A DNA stretch of 64,000 bases from Polynucleobacter sp. MWH-Aus1W21 (GTDB lineage Bacteria; Pseudomonadota; Gammaproteobacteria; Burkholderiales; Burkholderiaceae), in assembly GCF_018687275.1 (NCBI RefSeq), contig NZ_CP061287.1, positions 1,550,001-1,614,000 of the forward strand, written 5' to 3'. Under the pieces are notes generated by a model. The model worked only from the letters and a program-made list of their open reading frames with translations, was not told the DNA's origin and made no database searches. How positions within the stretch are numbered: the stretch's first letter is position 1; each line of letters opens with the position of its first letter. The translations under genes were made by a program, and so were the position numbers. Positions 43,769 through 53,013 of this stretch are shown here, in pieces.

Positions 43769-45781
43769 ATGAATCAAAACGTTATCGATAACGAAACCCA
43801 AGAAAAATTAGATGCCTTTATCAAGCAGGAAGAAGGTGACTCTAATGATTACAAGGGCTTACTAGCCAAGTTCATCACTCTCGTTGCGGTTGGCATGTCT
43901 TTATTTCATCTTTATGCCGCCTACTCTATTGTTCCAACACATCAGCTACGCGTTATTCACGTAGCGCTTGTGCTGTTTTTAGTATTCCTTAGCTTCCCAA
44001 TCGCTGCCCGCTTCAAAAATCGCCTCATGATTTGGGATGTGCTATTCGCCTTAGGATCAATCGCCATCGCGTATCACATTCTTAGTGGCGGCGATGATTT
44101 CATGGATAGAAACACTGCGCCAAACTCTACAGATGTGATGATTGGTATCGGCTTAATCCTTTTGATTCTCGAAAGCGTTCGTAGAACCAATGGCATGGTC
44201 TTAGTAACGGTAACTGTCTTATTTCTACTTTACGCTTTATTTGGCAACTACTTGCCAGCGCCCTGGACACACAAAGGTTATGACCTTGATCGTCTGGTAG
44301 GTTACATGTACATGACTCTCGAAGGCATTTATGGCACCGCTGTAGATGTCTCTGCAACCCTGATTATTCTTTTCACAATTTTTGGCGCCTTCTTGCAATT
44401 TACCGGCGCGGGTAAATTCTTTATTGATTTTTCATTTGCAGCGATGGGTGGCAAATCATCTGGTGTAGGCAGAACTATCGTGATGTCCTCATTCTTACTG
44501 GGCGGCCCATCGGGTTCAGGCGTTGCCACAACCGTTACCGTTGGCTCAGTTGCAGCCCCGATGTTAGATAAGGTGGGTTACGAGAAGAATGCGGCTGGCG
44601 GACTTTTGGCGGCAGGCGGCTTAGGCGCGATCATTTCACCTCCGGTACTAGGAGCAGCGGCATTCTTAATCGCTGACTTTCTAAAAATATCCTATTTAGA
44701 TGTGTTGCTAATGGCAACCATTCCAACAATTCTCTTTTACCTTGGCTTGTTTGTCATGGTAGAAATTGATGTTCGTAAGTACAACATGAAGAGCATTCAA
44801 TTTTCATCAGCCGAATCAGCGTGGCAACTTACTAAAAAATATTGGTTCCACTTTTTCTCCCTCATCTCCATTGTTGTCTTTATGTTGATGGGCTTTTCTC
44901 CTGTCATGTCGGTATTTTGGGCAACCGTAGTTTCTGGTCTATCTAGCATGCTGCGCGAAGATACTGCCATCATTCCTTGGGCATGGTTTAGGGGTAAAGA
45001 ACCGATTTTGAAGGGGCTCTACAACTCAAATATAACGAAGGCACTTGCCTCTGGATCAACTGGTGTATTAGCGATTGCAGCCACCTGTGCTGGTGCTGGC
45101 CTAATTGTTGGCACCGTTACCCTGACCGGCCTTGGTCTGAAATTTAGTTCGATTGTGATTCAGTACGCAGGTGGATCACTTTTATTAACAACTATCTTCA
45201 CAGCTTTAGTAGTTTGGGTAGTTGGTCTGGCTGTTCCTGTTACAGCTTCTTACATTATTTGCGCCGTCATTGCGGCGCCTGCATTGATTAACTTGGGTGT
45301 CCCTGCGTTTGCCGCACACATGTTCATTTTCTATTACGCCGTACTTTCTGAGGTTTCGCCACCAACTGCACTCTCGCCATTTGCAGCCGCTGCAATTTGC
45401 AAAGGAAATCCCTATAAGACAACCCTGCAAACTTGGAAGTATGTTGCACCAGCCATTCTGGTGCCATTCATGTTTGTATTAGATAAGTCCGGCGTGAGCT
45501 TATTGCTTATGGGTTCTACTACCGCACTTGAGCAGGCCGACTGGATGCAAATTGCTTGGGTCTCCTTTACAGCTGTAGTTGGAATTATTTGCCTAGCTGG
45601 AGGACTACAAGGCTGGTTCATCGAGAAAACCAAAATCTTTGAACGCGTCATTATGGTGGTCTCGGGTATTGCACTTGCCTACCCGTCCACTGAGGCAGAC
45701 TTAATTGGCTTCATCGGGTTTGGCCTGGTTCTGATTACTCAAACCATCACGCATTTCAAACTCAATCCACGATCCTCATAG
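43769..45781 (+). CDS. TRAP transporter fused small/large permease (DctQ-DctM)
   Basis: 670 residues with about 17-18 membrane helices. The N-terminal third is the four-helix small-permease part; the rest is DctM with GGPSGSGVATTVTVGSVAAP and AAGGLGAIISPPVLGAAAFL, and later YYAVLSEVSPPTALSPFAAA, the motifs of TAXI-type fused permeases. It takes substrate from the upstream binding protein by sodium-coupled transport. Confidence 0.95.
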   Translation: MNQNVIDNETQEKLDAFIKQEEGDSNDYKGLLAKFITLVAVGMSLFHLYAAYSIVPTHQLRVIHVALVLFLVFLSFPIAARFKNRLMIWDVLFALGSIAIAYHILSGGDDFMDRNTAPNSTDVMIGIGLILLILESVRRTNGMVLVTVTVLFLLYALFGNYLPAPWTHKGYDLDRLVGYMYMTLEGIYGTAVDVSATLIILFTIFGAFLQFTGAGKFFIDFSFAAMGGKSSGVGRTIVMSSFLLGGPSGSGVATTVTVGSVAAPMLDKVGYEKNAAGGLLAAGGLGAIISPPVLGAAAFLIADFLKISYLDVLLMATIPTILFYLGLFVMVEIDVRKYNMKSIQFSSAESAWQLTKKYWFHFFSLISIVVFMLMGFSPVMSVFWATVVSGLSSMLREDTAIIPWAWFRGKEPILKGLYNSNITKALASGSTGVLAIAATCAGAGLIVGTVTLTGLGLKFSSIVIQYAGGSLLLTTIFTALVVWVVGLAVPVTASYIICAVIAAPALINLGVPAFAAHMFIFYYAVLSEVSPPTALSPFAAAAICKGNPYKTTLQTWKYVAPAILVPFMFVLDKSGVSLLLMGSTTALEQADWMQIAWVSFTAVVGIICLAGGLQGWFIEKTKIFERVIMVVSGIALAYPSTEADLIGFIGFGLVLITQTITHFKLNPRSS

Positions 45782-45820
45782 GAAATACATCGCCCCACAT
45801 GGGAAGAGGTTGCTTCCATT

Positions 45821-45854
45821 AACAATAAAGCCCGCAGAAGCGGGCTTTATTGTT
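45821..45854. terminator. Bidirectional terminator between TRAP permease and the convergent enolase-superfamily gene
   Basis: AACAATAAAGCCCGC / GCGGGCTTTATTGTT, a perfect 15-bp stem with a 4-nt loop (AGAA). It lies between two convergent genes and has T-rich flanks on both strands. Confidence 0.85.
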
Positions 45855-45871
45855 TCTATACAAGGAAGAAC

Positions 45872-47005
45872 TTATGAGATTTTGGTCCAAGCAGCCTTAC
45901 CTGCGTACTTCTTCACGGCCATTTCATCAAATTCAAATCCTAGACCGGGGGTTTTATGCAATATCAGATCCCCATTTTTAAAGGTGAGCTGCTTGTTAAT
46001 TAATCTACGGAAGTTGAGTACTTGGTCATCCAGGAAGAACTCAACAAAACGCGCATTAGGGGTGGCAGCTACCAAGGGTGCATGCAAATCATGCATCCAA
46101 TGCGGACAAACTATGACCCCTTTTAAATCCGCATAAGCAGAGATTCTTCTCCACTCAGTAATACCGCCACATACTGCAGCATCAGATTGCAAAATAGCAG
46201 CACCGCCAGCATCAATGAGCTCTCTAAAACGCCAACGCCCTGCTTCCATTTCACCAGTAGCGACATTAATCTTGGTTTGACGCGCCAATGCGGCGTGCAA
46301 ATCGATCGCATCTGGTGAAAAAGGCTCTTCAATCCAGTAAGGGTTATAAGCTTCAAAGCGACGCACGTACTCAAGAGCAGTTGGCAAATCACGCCATGCA
46401 TTATTCGCATCTAGAGTGAGTAATACATCGTCACCTACCGCTTTACGGGCTGCCTTAACTCGGGCTTCCTCTTCGGATGGGGATAAACGGCCTACCTTCA
46501 TCTTTACTGCTTTAAAGCCTTGCTTGACGTAAGACTCCATCTCTTTGCCAAGTTTTGCGGGAGTTTTACCCTCTAGGTAATAGCCCCCACTGGCATAAGC
46601 TGGCACACGATCATCCACTACCGATCCTAGGTACTGATGCAAAGGTAAGCCAACTGAACGTGCATTGAGATCCCATAAAGCGGTATCTAAGATGGAAATT
46701 CCACGCATCACTGCGCCTGTGCGCCCTTGCAAGATGGATTCGTTATACATCTCCATCCATAGACCTTCACTGCGGTGACTATTTTGACCAATCAATTTAG
46801 GGGCCAATAATTGCTCTACGGCAATCTTGGCGATATCTCCGCCGGCGCTTCCGACATAACAAAAGCCAATACCTTCGTTCCCATCTTTACCGCGTACCTT
46901 CACTAGACAATAGTGACGCTCAGAAACAGTACGAGTAGAAAATGAGGTGACTTTGTCTAAAGGCACCGCCACAGAAGCAACTTGGATGGATTCAATAATC
47001 GGCAT
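45872..47005 (-). CDS. Mandelate racemase/muconate lactonizing enzyme family (enolase superfamily) protein
   Basis: 377 residues. The N-terminal capping domain is followed by the barrel: acid/base KMK in GFKAVKMKVGRL (KxK motif), metal ligands in LTLDANNAW (Asp), YWIEEPFSP (Glu) and VATGEMEAGRW (Glu), then CPHWMHDLHAPLVAATPN with the catalytic His of the MR subgroup. Such enzymes abstract a proton alpha to a carboxylate (sugar-acid dehydratases or racemases). It converges on the TRAP genes and is divergent from a 3-hydroxyacid dehydrogenase, consistent with a sugar-acid pathway. Confidence 0.92.
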   Translation of the reverse strand: MPIIESIQVASVAVPLDKVTSFSTRTVSERHYCLVKVRGKDGNEGIGFCYVGSAGGDIAKIAVEQLLAPKLIGQNSHRSEGLWMEMYNESILQGRTGAVMRGISILDTALWDLNARSVGLPLHQYLGSVVDDRVPAYASGGYYLEGKTPAKLGKEMESYVKQGFKAVKMKVGRLSPSEEEARVKAARKAVGDDVLLTLDANNAWRDLPTALEYVRRFEAYNPYWIEEPFSPDAIDLHAALARQTKINVATGEMEAGRWRFRELIDAGGAAILQSDAAVCGGITEWRRISAYADLKGVIVCPHWMHDLHAPLVAATPNARFVEFFLDDQVLNFRRLINKQLTFKNGDLILHKTPGLGFEFDEMAVKKYAGKAAWTKIS

Positions 47006-47110
47006 CTAAACTCCTTAATCAAAAAATGATTGTATCCAGAATTTAAATTGCCGGCAGGAGTCTAAATAAGGAATAATCAACGCATTCCTTACAGAATACG
47101 CAGGTTAAAA

Positions 47111-48037
47111 ATGAGCAAAGTGGTTGTCATCGGAACGGGGACTATGGGAGTTGGTATTGCTGCTGGATTTTTAGCCAGTGGTGCCAATATTGTCATGCTA
47201 GGTCGCAGCTCTGAAAAAGCATTAGCTTGCCTCGACTCCATTCAGTCATGTGCAAATTCAATTAACACCGAATGGTCCAAGACAAATCCCTCATTACAAA
47301 GCGGCGGCATTGAAACCTGGCAAGACTGGAATGATGTAGATTTTGTGATTGAAACAGTATCCGAAAAACTGCAATTAAAGCAGGACATTTTTGCTTTTTT
47401 AGATCAATGTGTCCCACCCCATATTCCCATTGGCAGCAATAGCTCAGGCTTTCCCATCAGTGATATCGCACAGGATCTACCAACAGCACATCGCATGTTT
47501 AATGCCCACTACTTTATGCCTGCACACATCGTGCCACTAGTAGAAATTGTTACTGGGCAACGCTCTGATTTAGTCTTGGCTGAAAAGCTCTGTCAGTTTT
47601 ATCGCGCCCACGGCAAGAAACCGGTGCTAGTTAAAAAAGATATTCCGGGATTTTTAGCAAATCGAATTCAGCATGCATTAATGCGTGAAGCACTTTCGCT
47701 GGTAGAAGAAGGTATCGCCACTCCTGACGATATAGATACCGCAGTTCGTTATAGCTTTGGATTTCGCTACGCCGCAGTTGGTCCCATGACTCAAAAAGAA
47801 ATATCAGGTTGGGAAGGCATGACCTTAGCCGCCGAATTGATCTACCCCTCCCTATCCAATATCACCCAACCACCAAGTTGCGTAACCAATTTGGTGAAAA
47901 GTGGCAAAACTGGCATTACTAAAGGTGCTGGATTTAAGGACTGGCCGGCTCATGAGGCAGCACTGATGAAGCAGAACTACGAGCAAAGACTTAAGGCGGC
48001 ATTTGAAGTTCTCAAGATCGCGCCAGATCAAGATTAA
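47111..48037 (+). CDS. 3-hydroxyacyl-CoA dehydrogenase-family dehydrogenase, paralogue of the 39810-40751 protein
   Basis: 308 residues. Rossmann motif VVVIGTGTMGVGIAAGFLAS, FVIETVSEKLQLKQDIFAFL, and NSSGFPISDIAQDL. The catalytic His segment is AHYFMPAHIVPLVEIV, the same variant FMPAH as in the paralogue about 6.4 kb away, and KKDIPGFLANRIQHALMREA is shared too. It probably oxidises a different 3-hydroxy acid in the same pathway; substrate not provable. Divergent from the enolase-superfamily gene. Confidence 0.83.
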   Translation: MSKVVVIGTGTMGVGIAAGFLASGANIVMLGRSSEKALACLDSIQSCANSINTEWSKTNPSLQSGGIETWQDWNDVDFVIETVSEKLQLKQDIFAFLDQCVPPHIPIGSNSSGFPISDIAQDLPTAHRMFNAHYFMPAHIVPLVEIVTGQRSDLVLAEKLCQFYRAHGKKPVLVKKDIPGFLANRIQHALMREALSLVEEGIATPDDIDTAVRYSFGFRYAAVGPMTQKEISGWEGMTLAAELIYPSLSNITQPPSCVTNLVKSGKTGITKGAGFKDWPAHEAALMKQNYEQRLKAAFEVLKIAPDQD

Positions 48038-48102
48038 ATCCAATTTGTTGCAGCACAGCATATTTATTCGTCTGAGCCCTCACATTATTAGATAATTGAG
48101 GG

Positions 48103-49548
48103 GTGAATACAAAAGCATCTTTTCGCTCCCCGTTCAGCAGGGCTGTCATTGTTTTATCTGGCCTCGCCTTTCTGAGCTCAACACCAGGCTTAGCTTATGC
48201 ACAGAGTAACCCCAACCAAGGTACTAGCCAGGGTCGAAATAAAATCACAGCGCAAACCACCAAACAAGTTGGCTTGAAAGATAAGTCCGCGGGCGCTAAT
48301 TCCAAAACTAGCAGCATGAGCCTTAACCCGGCACTTTTTCAGCGCAAAGCACCCGATGAAATCATGCTTGATAGCGATGCCAATCTTGACTATCGCGTAG
48401 CACAAGGATGCTTGCGACGCAGCTTTAGTGAAGATAGTCTTCCAGAAAGCATTGGGATTGATAACCGCCAATTTGCCGAGTTCTTTAAAAATCAGACCAA
48501 AGCATTTTTTAATCATATGCGTGGAGACTGCATCCCCTATGCAGTTGCTTTCGGTAGTCGCAATCGCTTTGACTCGCTCAGCATTATGAATGGCCCCATT
48601 CAAGACAGTAAAACCGAAGTATGGACATTTACCCCTTCAACAGTTGGTGGATTTTTAATTCAACAAGACTTTCTTAAAGATGAATCGAAACGCTTAACGG
48701 AGATTCGTATTCCTTTAAGAGATGTCCTGTACGATCCCCGCAAAGTAAGCGACCAACTACCAGTTGAACTGGTTTGGGAACTGAACTCTCTGATTAAACA
48801 AATTTATCCAGAAGAAAATAACTCCCTCGAAAATACCAATAGCGTTGTGCGCTTGATTGTAGATTTTGGTGATCGCGAAAAGTGGGCGCAAATTTGGGCC
48901 GCAGAAATTATTGACCCAGCCACCAAAGAAGTTTATGCAAGCGCCTTTTGGGTCGAGCGCAACGACATTCCTGGCGGATTTTTTACTGGTTCAGGCGAAT
49001 CTCTGGAGCGCTCTTTCTGGACCAACCCCTTAAGCTATCGCCGTATCTCACGCGGCGTTGGCATGGTTAGAGCGTCTTCAGGCAAGCGCAGCAAGACTGC
49101 CGCGCCAGCAGCTAAAGCAAGCCCCGCACCCGCAACTAAGCAACGTTATCGCGCCCATATGGGCATTGATTACTCTGCGCCAACTGGTACACCCGTCTTT
49201 AGCGTTGCCAATGGCAGAGTTGCTCATATCGGTTACAGCGGCGCATTTGGCAACTTGATTATTTTGGAGCATCCAGGCAATTACCATACCTACTATGCTC
49301 ACTTAAGCAACTACAACGTCGAACTCGAATTAGGTAATGAAGTGCGACGCGGATTAGAGATTGGTTATGTGGGATCTACTGGAAGATCTACTGGACCACA
49401 TCTTCATTTCGAACTGAGAAAAAATGGTATTTATGTTGATCCTTATGCGCCTAAGACTCAACTGGATTTATGGTCAATGCGCGATAACGAAAGTGGGCAG
49501 CTGACCAGAGAAATATTATTACTTGGCAGCCCCATTAAAAATAACTAA
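48103..49548 (+). CDS. M23-family peptidoglycan metallopeptidase (LytM domain)
   Basis: 481 residues from GTG 48103. Signal peptide about 1-33 (VIVLSGLAFLSSTPGLAYAQ). A long middle region (about 80-320) with no clear domain to my eye is followed by a LytM domain with HMGIDYSAPTGTPVFSVANG (HxxxD) and GRSTGPHLHFELRKNG (HxH). An Ala/Lys-rich linker (KTAAPAAKASPAPATK) precedes the domain. Zinc endopeptidase activity or an EnvC-like activator role is possible; all metal ligands are present, which favours activity. Confidence 0.92.
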   Translation: MNTKASFRSPFSRAVIVLSGLAFLSSTPGLAYAQSNPNQGTSQGRNKITAQTTKQVGLKDKSAGANSKTSSMSLNPALFQRKAPDEIMLDSDANLDYRVAQGCLRRSFSEDSLPESIGIDNRQFAEFFKNQTKAFFNHMRGDCIPYAVAFGSRNRFDSLSIMNGPIQDSKTEVWTFTPSTVGGFLIQQDFLKDESKRLTEIRIPLRDVLYDPRKVSDQLPVELVWELNSLIKQIYPEENNSLENTNSVVRLIVDFGDREKWAQIWAAEIIDPATKEVYASAFWVERNDIPGGFFTGSGESLERSFWTNPLSYRRISRGVGMVRASSGKRSKTAAPAAKASPAPATKQRYRAHMGIDYSAPTGTPVFSVANGRVAHIGYSGAFGNLIILEHPGNYHTYYAHLSNYNVELELGNEVRRGLEIGYVGSTGRSTGPHLHFELRKNGIYVDPYAPKTQLDLWSMRDNESGQLTREILLLGSPIKNN

Positions 49549-49566
49549 ACACTATTGCTAGTGAGA

Positions 49567-49586
49567 GATGTAAATTTATTTACATC
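49567..49586. repeat. Short inverted repeat
   Basis: GATGTAAA-TTTA-TTTACATC, a perfect 8-bp inverted repeat just after the M23 gene and before its terminator. It may be part of the 3' end structure; no function assigned. Confidence 0.45.
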
Positions 49587-49594
49587 AGCCAAAC

Positions 49595-49620
49595 AAAAAG
49601 GGTCCAAGTGGACCCTTTTT
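49595..49620. terminator. Bidirectional terminator after the M23 peptidase and the convergent usp gene
   Basis: AAAAAGGGTCC / GGACCCTTTTT, 11 bp, 4-nt loop AAGT, with T-runs in both directions. It separates the convergent M23 and UspA genes. Confidence 0.88.
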
Positions 49621-49637
49621 AATTAGTAGTGAGCTAA

Positions 49638-50078
49638 TTAACCCAAAACTAATACTGGCAACTTTGAGTGAACAATGACTTCATGAGTCTCGCTACCCAA
49701 CAAGATACCTTTAATACCCGTACGCTTGTGGGAGGCCATCACAATGACATCCGCTTTCGCTTTTTTTGCACCATCTAAGATACCTTCAGATAAGTTGCTA
49801 TTTGCAATATGAAGGCTCTTTACCTTAATCCCTGTACCAAGCGCAGTTGTCGCCTTCTTAAACACATCTTTTGCATAAGCTTCGCAAACTTTGGCGTGTT
49901 CTTTTTGTGAAATTCCATAACCCATAGTGCTGTCTGAATAGACCATTGGAGGCAAAGGATCAGATACATACACAAGGGTTACAGCTGCGCCATCCGACTT
50001 GGCAAGTGCAGCAACCTTCTTCAAGGATTTTTTGCTGACATCCGAACCATCCACAGGTACCAATAAATGCTTAAACAT
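49638..50078 (-). CDS. Universal stress protein UspA family
   Basis: 146 residues. HLLVPVDGSDVSKKSLKKVA at the N-terminus and KADVIVMASHKRTGIKGILLGS at the C-terminal side are the Usp fold with the nucleotide-binding motif GxxLGS. ATP-binding members respond to starvation and stress. It stands between the terminator and the divergent DUF2177 gene. Confidence 0.93.
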   Translation of the reverse strand: MFKHLLVPVDGSDVSKKSLKKVAALAKSDGAAVTLVYVSDPLPPMVYSDSTMGYGISQKEHAKVCEAYAKDVFKKATTALGTGIKVKSLHIANSNLSEGILDGAKKAKADVIVMASHKRTGIKGILLGSETHEVIVHSKLPVLVLG

Positions 50079-50164
50079 GTTTACTCCCCTTAAATTGGAC
50101 TACTAATCTACTCTTTCCATCATAATGCTTATTATTAGCCTATAAAAGAATAAAGGTAACTTAA

Positions 50165-50566
50165 TTGCTCAAGAATTTTGCAATCTACACCACATTTTTA
50201 GTCACCCTAATTGCAATTGATTTGGTGTGGCTTTTAGGTGTCGCAAAGAACCTCTATCGAGATCAAATGGGCGACTTAATGGCAAGCGAACCCAAGCTGC
50301 TGGCTGGCCTTGCTTTTTACCTTCTCTATGCCCTTGGGGTCTGCATTTTTGTCATTGTCCCGGCACTCTCAAAACAGTCATGGATATATGCACTGCAATA
50401 TGGCGCTCTTTTCGGGTTGTTCTGCTACATGACATACGATCTCACCAATCTTGCAGTCGTAAGAGGCTTTCCAACCCAACTAGCATTGATTGATATTGCA
50501 TGGGGCAGCCTTGTTACAGCCGTCTGCTCCGGCATTGCCTACTGGGTTGGTAATCGCTTTCAATAG
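50165..50566 (+). CDS. DUF2177 membrane protein
   Basis: 133 residues from a TTG start; AAAGGT lies about 8 nt upstream. Four membrane helices. The sequence contains FLVTLIAIDLVWLLGVAKN and YMTYDLTNLAVVRGFPTQLA, the DUF2177 hallmark around TYDLTN. Function unknown; members often occur near redox or stress genes. It ends 17 nt before the SulP gene. Confidence 0.87.
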   Translation: MLKNFAIYTTFLVTLIAIDLVWLLGVAKNLYRDQMGDLMASEPKLLAGLAFYLLYALGVCIFVIVPALSKQSWIYALQYGALFGLFCYMTYDLTNLAVVRGFPTQLALIDIAWGSLVTAVCSGIAYWVGNRFQ

Positions 50567-50583
50567 CATGCTAATTTGAGCTT

Positions 50584-52209
50584 ATGTTTTTTCACCCGCG
50601 ACTACTAGACTCATTTAATGGTTATAACCGCACCCTTTTCACCAGGGATGTATTAGCTGGCATTACAGTTGGTATTGTTGCGCTGCCCTTAGCCATGGCT
50701 TTTGCAATTGCCAGCGGACTCAAACCAGAAGCCGGTATTTTTACCGCCATTATTGCTGGCGGTCTCATCTCCCTTCTAGGCGGCAGCCGCGTTCAAATTG
50801 GTGGTCCAGCTGGTGCTTTTATTGTGATCGTCTACGGCATCGTCGAACGCTATGGCGTCCCGAATTTATTACTAGCCACAGCTATGTCAGGCGTCTTTTT
50901 ATTTCTGATGGGCGTGTTTCGCCTTGGAACACTGGTGCGCTTTATTCCCATTGCAGTCATTATTGGCTTTACAAACGGCATTGCTTTTTTGATTGGCGTA
51001 TCTCAAATCAAAGATTTCTTCGGACTCCAGATTGATAAAATGCCTGCCCAATTTTTCCAATCTATTCATGCGCTCTATTTAGCTGCCGATACTTTTAATC
51101 CAATCGCTCTTGGACTGGCCTGTGGCAGTCTTGCTTTTTTAATCATCTGGAAGCTGTTTCAGAATCGTCTAGGCTGGCTATCGCATCTGCCTGGTACGGT
51201 AGTGGCAATGATTCTTGCAACTATTGTGACGAGTGCTCTCAACCTACCAGTAGATACCATTGGCAGTCGCTTTGGGGGTATCCCCTCTGGTCTACCCTCT
51301 TTTGAGTGGCTGCCGATTAGTTGGGGTAATGCTCAATACATGGTGGCACCCGCTTTGACGCTAGCCTTATTGGGCGCAATTGAATCTTTACTCTGTGCAC
51401 GCATTGCTGATAGCCTCATTCATGATCGCCATGAATCAAATCAAGAATTGATAGCACAAGGCATTGCTAATTTCACCATTCCATTCTTTGGTGGTATGCC
51501 AGCCACCGGAACAATTGCGCGTACCGTTACCAACGTTGAAAGTGGCGCCACTACCCCGATTGCAGGTCTTGTTCATGCCGCAACCTTATTGACCATCGTC
51601 TTGTTTGCTGCACCGCTCGCTAAAAATATTCCACTAGCTAGTCTTGCCGCTATCTTGATGTATGTTGCCTGGAATATGGGTGAATGGAGAAAGTTTATTG
51701 ATCTCAAACAATTCCGCTTGCCATATCGAATCACCATTCTCAGCGTCTTTATTCTTACAGTTGTCTTGGACCTCACCATCGCTGTTCAGGTTGGTCTGCT
51801 TTTGGCTTTTATCACTTTTATTTACCGGATCTCTAGCCTATCGCGCTGTGAGATTGCTTTAGCAAGCGACTTCCCTGGACTGAGCAACCAGCAAGGCCGC
51901 ATTGATGCTTACCGCATTCATGGGGCAATCTTTTTTGGCGCAGTCAAACTACTAGAAAAGATTGAGACAAACTTACCGTCCCACACCCTCTTGCTTGATT
52001 TAAAGAATGTAATCTACATTGATACTTCAGGCATGGATACGATCATGGAGCTTGCACATCTCTGTAAGATTCGTAATATCCGCTTGCTAATTTGCGGCTT
52101 GGCACATCAACCACTTGAGATGGCTGAACGCAGCAACTTCATTGCTACGCTTCCGCCAGACTCTTTCTACCCTGACCTGATTTCTGGAATTGAAGCAGCG
52201 ACAACTTAA
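50584..52209 (+). CDS. SulP-family anion transporter with STAS domain
   Basis: 541 residues. About 12-14 membrane helices, with LAGITVGIVALPLAMAFAIA, the SulP signature, near residues 20-40 and FFGGMPATGTIARTVTNVES. A C-terminal STAS domain covers about 430-535 (LDLKNVIYIDTSGMDTIMEL, with the conserved DTSG). Members carry sulfate, bicarbonate or dicarboxylates. No sulfate-assimilation genes are next to it, so bicarbonate (BicA-like) or another anion is possible. Confidence 0.93.
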   Translation: MFFHPRLLDSFNGYNRTLFTRDVLAGITVGIVALPLAMAFAIASGLKPEAGIFTAIIAGGLISLLGGSRVQIGGPAGAFIVIVYGIVERYGVPNLLLATAMSGVFLFLMGVFRLGTLVRFIPIAVIIGFTNGIAFLIGVSQIKDFFGLQIDKMPAQFFQSIHALYLAADTFNPIALGLACGSLAFLIIWKLFQNRLGWLSHLPGTVVAMILATIVTSALNLPVDTIGSRFGGIPSGLPSFEWLPISWGNAQYMVAPALTLALLGAIESLLCARIADSLIHDRHESNQELIAQGIANFTIPFFGGMPATGTIARTVTNVESGATTPIAGLVHAATLLTIVLFAAPLAKNIPLASLAAILMYVAWNMGEWRKFIDLKQFRLPYRITILSVFILTVVLDLTIAVQVGLLLAFITFIYRISSLSRCEIALASDFPGLSNQQGRIDAYRIHGAIFFGAVKLLEKIETNLPSHTLLLDLKNVIYIDTSGMDTIMELAHLCKIRNIRLLICGLAHQPLEMAERSNFIATLPPDSFYPDLISGIEAATT

Positions 52210-52216
52210 AGGCGAC

Positions 52217-52936
52217 TTAAGAGATGCAGAAGCCGCCTGTTAATAAAGCTTCCGGCAAAACCCAAGCGCGGTATAAACCAAAGCTCCCCGCAATGAGCAA
52301 TAGCGAAGCAGCTAAATAACGCACCCAGCGATATTGCCCAAACTGAGTGAGCGCCGCAGAAAATTTAGAGATCAACAATAGATTGGGCAAGGTCCCCAAT
52401 CCAAATGCCAGCATCAGCCCAGCACCAGTGAGCACATCGCCCGATAAAAACGCCAGCGGCAAAACGCTGTAGACCAATCCGCACGGCACTAAACCCCACA
52501 GCATGCCACTAAACCAACGTGACGGACCACTTGCCATACGCCCCAAGTATTTAGCCCAGTAAACGGCAATTTTGGAGCTGATCCACTTACCTCCCAGCAA
52601 ACCTTCTGATGAGCCCGCTTTTAAAAGACGAATGCCCATCAGTATCAAAATAAGAGAGGTTAGAGCAAACAATGGTCGCTGAATAGGTATGAGGCTTTGC
52701 TGCCAAACTACAACCCCCACAGCAGCGGCAAGAGCACCCAAAAGAACATAAGTGGTCACACGCCCAAAATGCATGATTAACTGCAGGTAAAAAAGCTCGG
52801 ATTTGGGCCTTAATGGGGCCTCCAAAGCGATAGGTCTCTCGATGGCTGCCGCTATACCCCCACACATCAGGGCACAGTGCCAGCCGCTCACAAGAGCGCC
52901 CAAAAATACGGCAATCAGTAGGCTAGAAGTTAGCAT
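52217..52936 (-). CDS. Sulfite exporter TauE/SafE-family (COG2836-like) membrane protein of the cbb3 locus
   Basis: 239 residues, about six membrane helices. The first helix carries GWHCALMCGGIAAAIE, the HCxxMCGG motif of the branch linked to cytochrome oxidase and copper genes. The sequence resembles the DsbD/CcdA-like integral membrane module, so copper or thiol traffic to the oxidase is suspected by context, not shown. Divergent from fnr (77 bp). Confidence 0.82.
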   Translation of the reverse strand: MLTSSLLIAVFLGALVSGWHCALMCGGIAAAIERPIALEAPLRPKSELFYLQLIMHFGRVTTYVLLGALAAAVGVVVWQQSLIPIQRPLFALTSLILILMGIRLLKAGSSEGLLGGKWISSKIAVYWAKYLGRMASGPSRWFSGMLWGLVPCGLVYSVLPLAFLSGDVLTGAGLMLAFGLGTLPNLLLISKFSAALTQFGQYRWVRYLAASLLLIAGSFGLYRAWVLPEALLTGGFCIS

Positions 52937-53013
52937 CCGCTATCGAAATAAAGGTTAAAAAAACGGGATTCACTACCCATATAGAATAAACTGACTGCAT
53001 AATTAGTTCCAAT

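Noticed and set aside
20000..48000. Genomic island or prophage in the accessory region
   Set aside because: No integrase, transposase, att repeat, tRNA junction or phage structural gene is present; the genes are transporters and enzymes with ordinary codon use as far as I can judge by eye.
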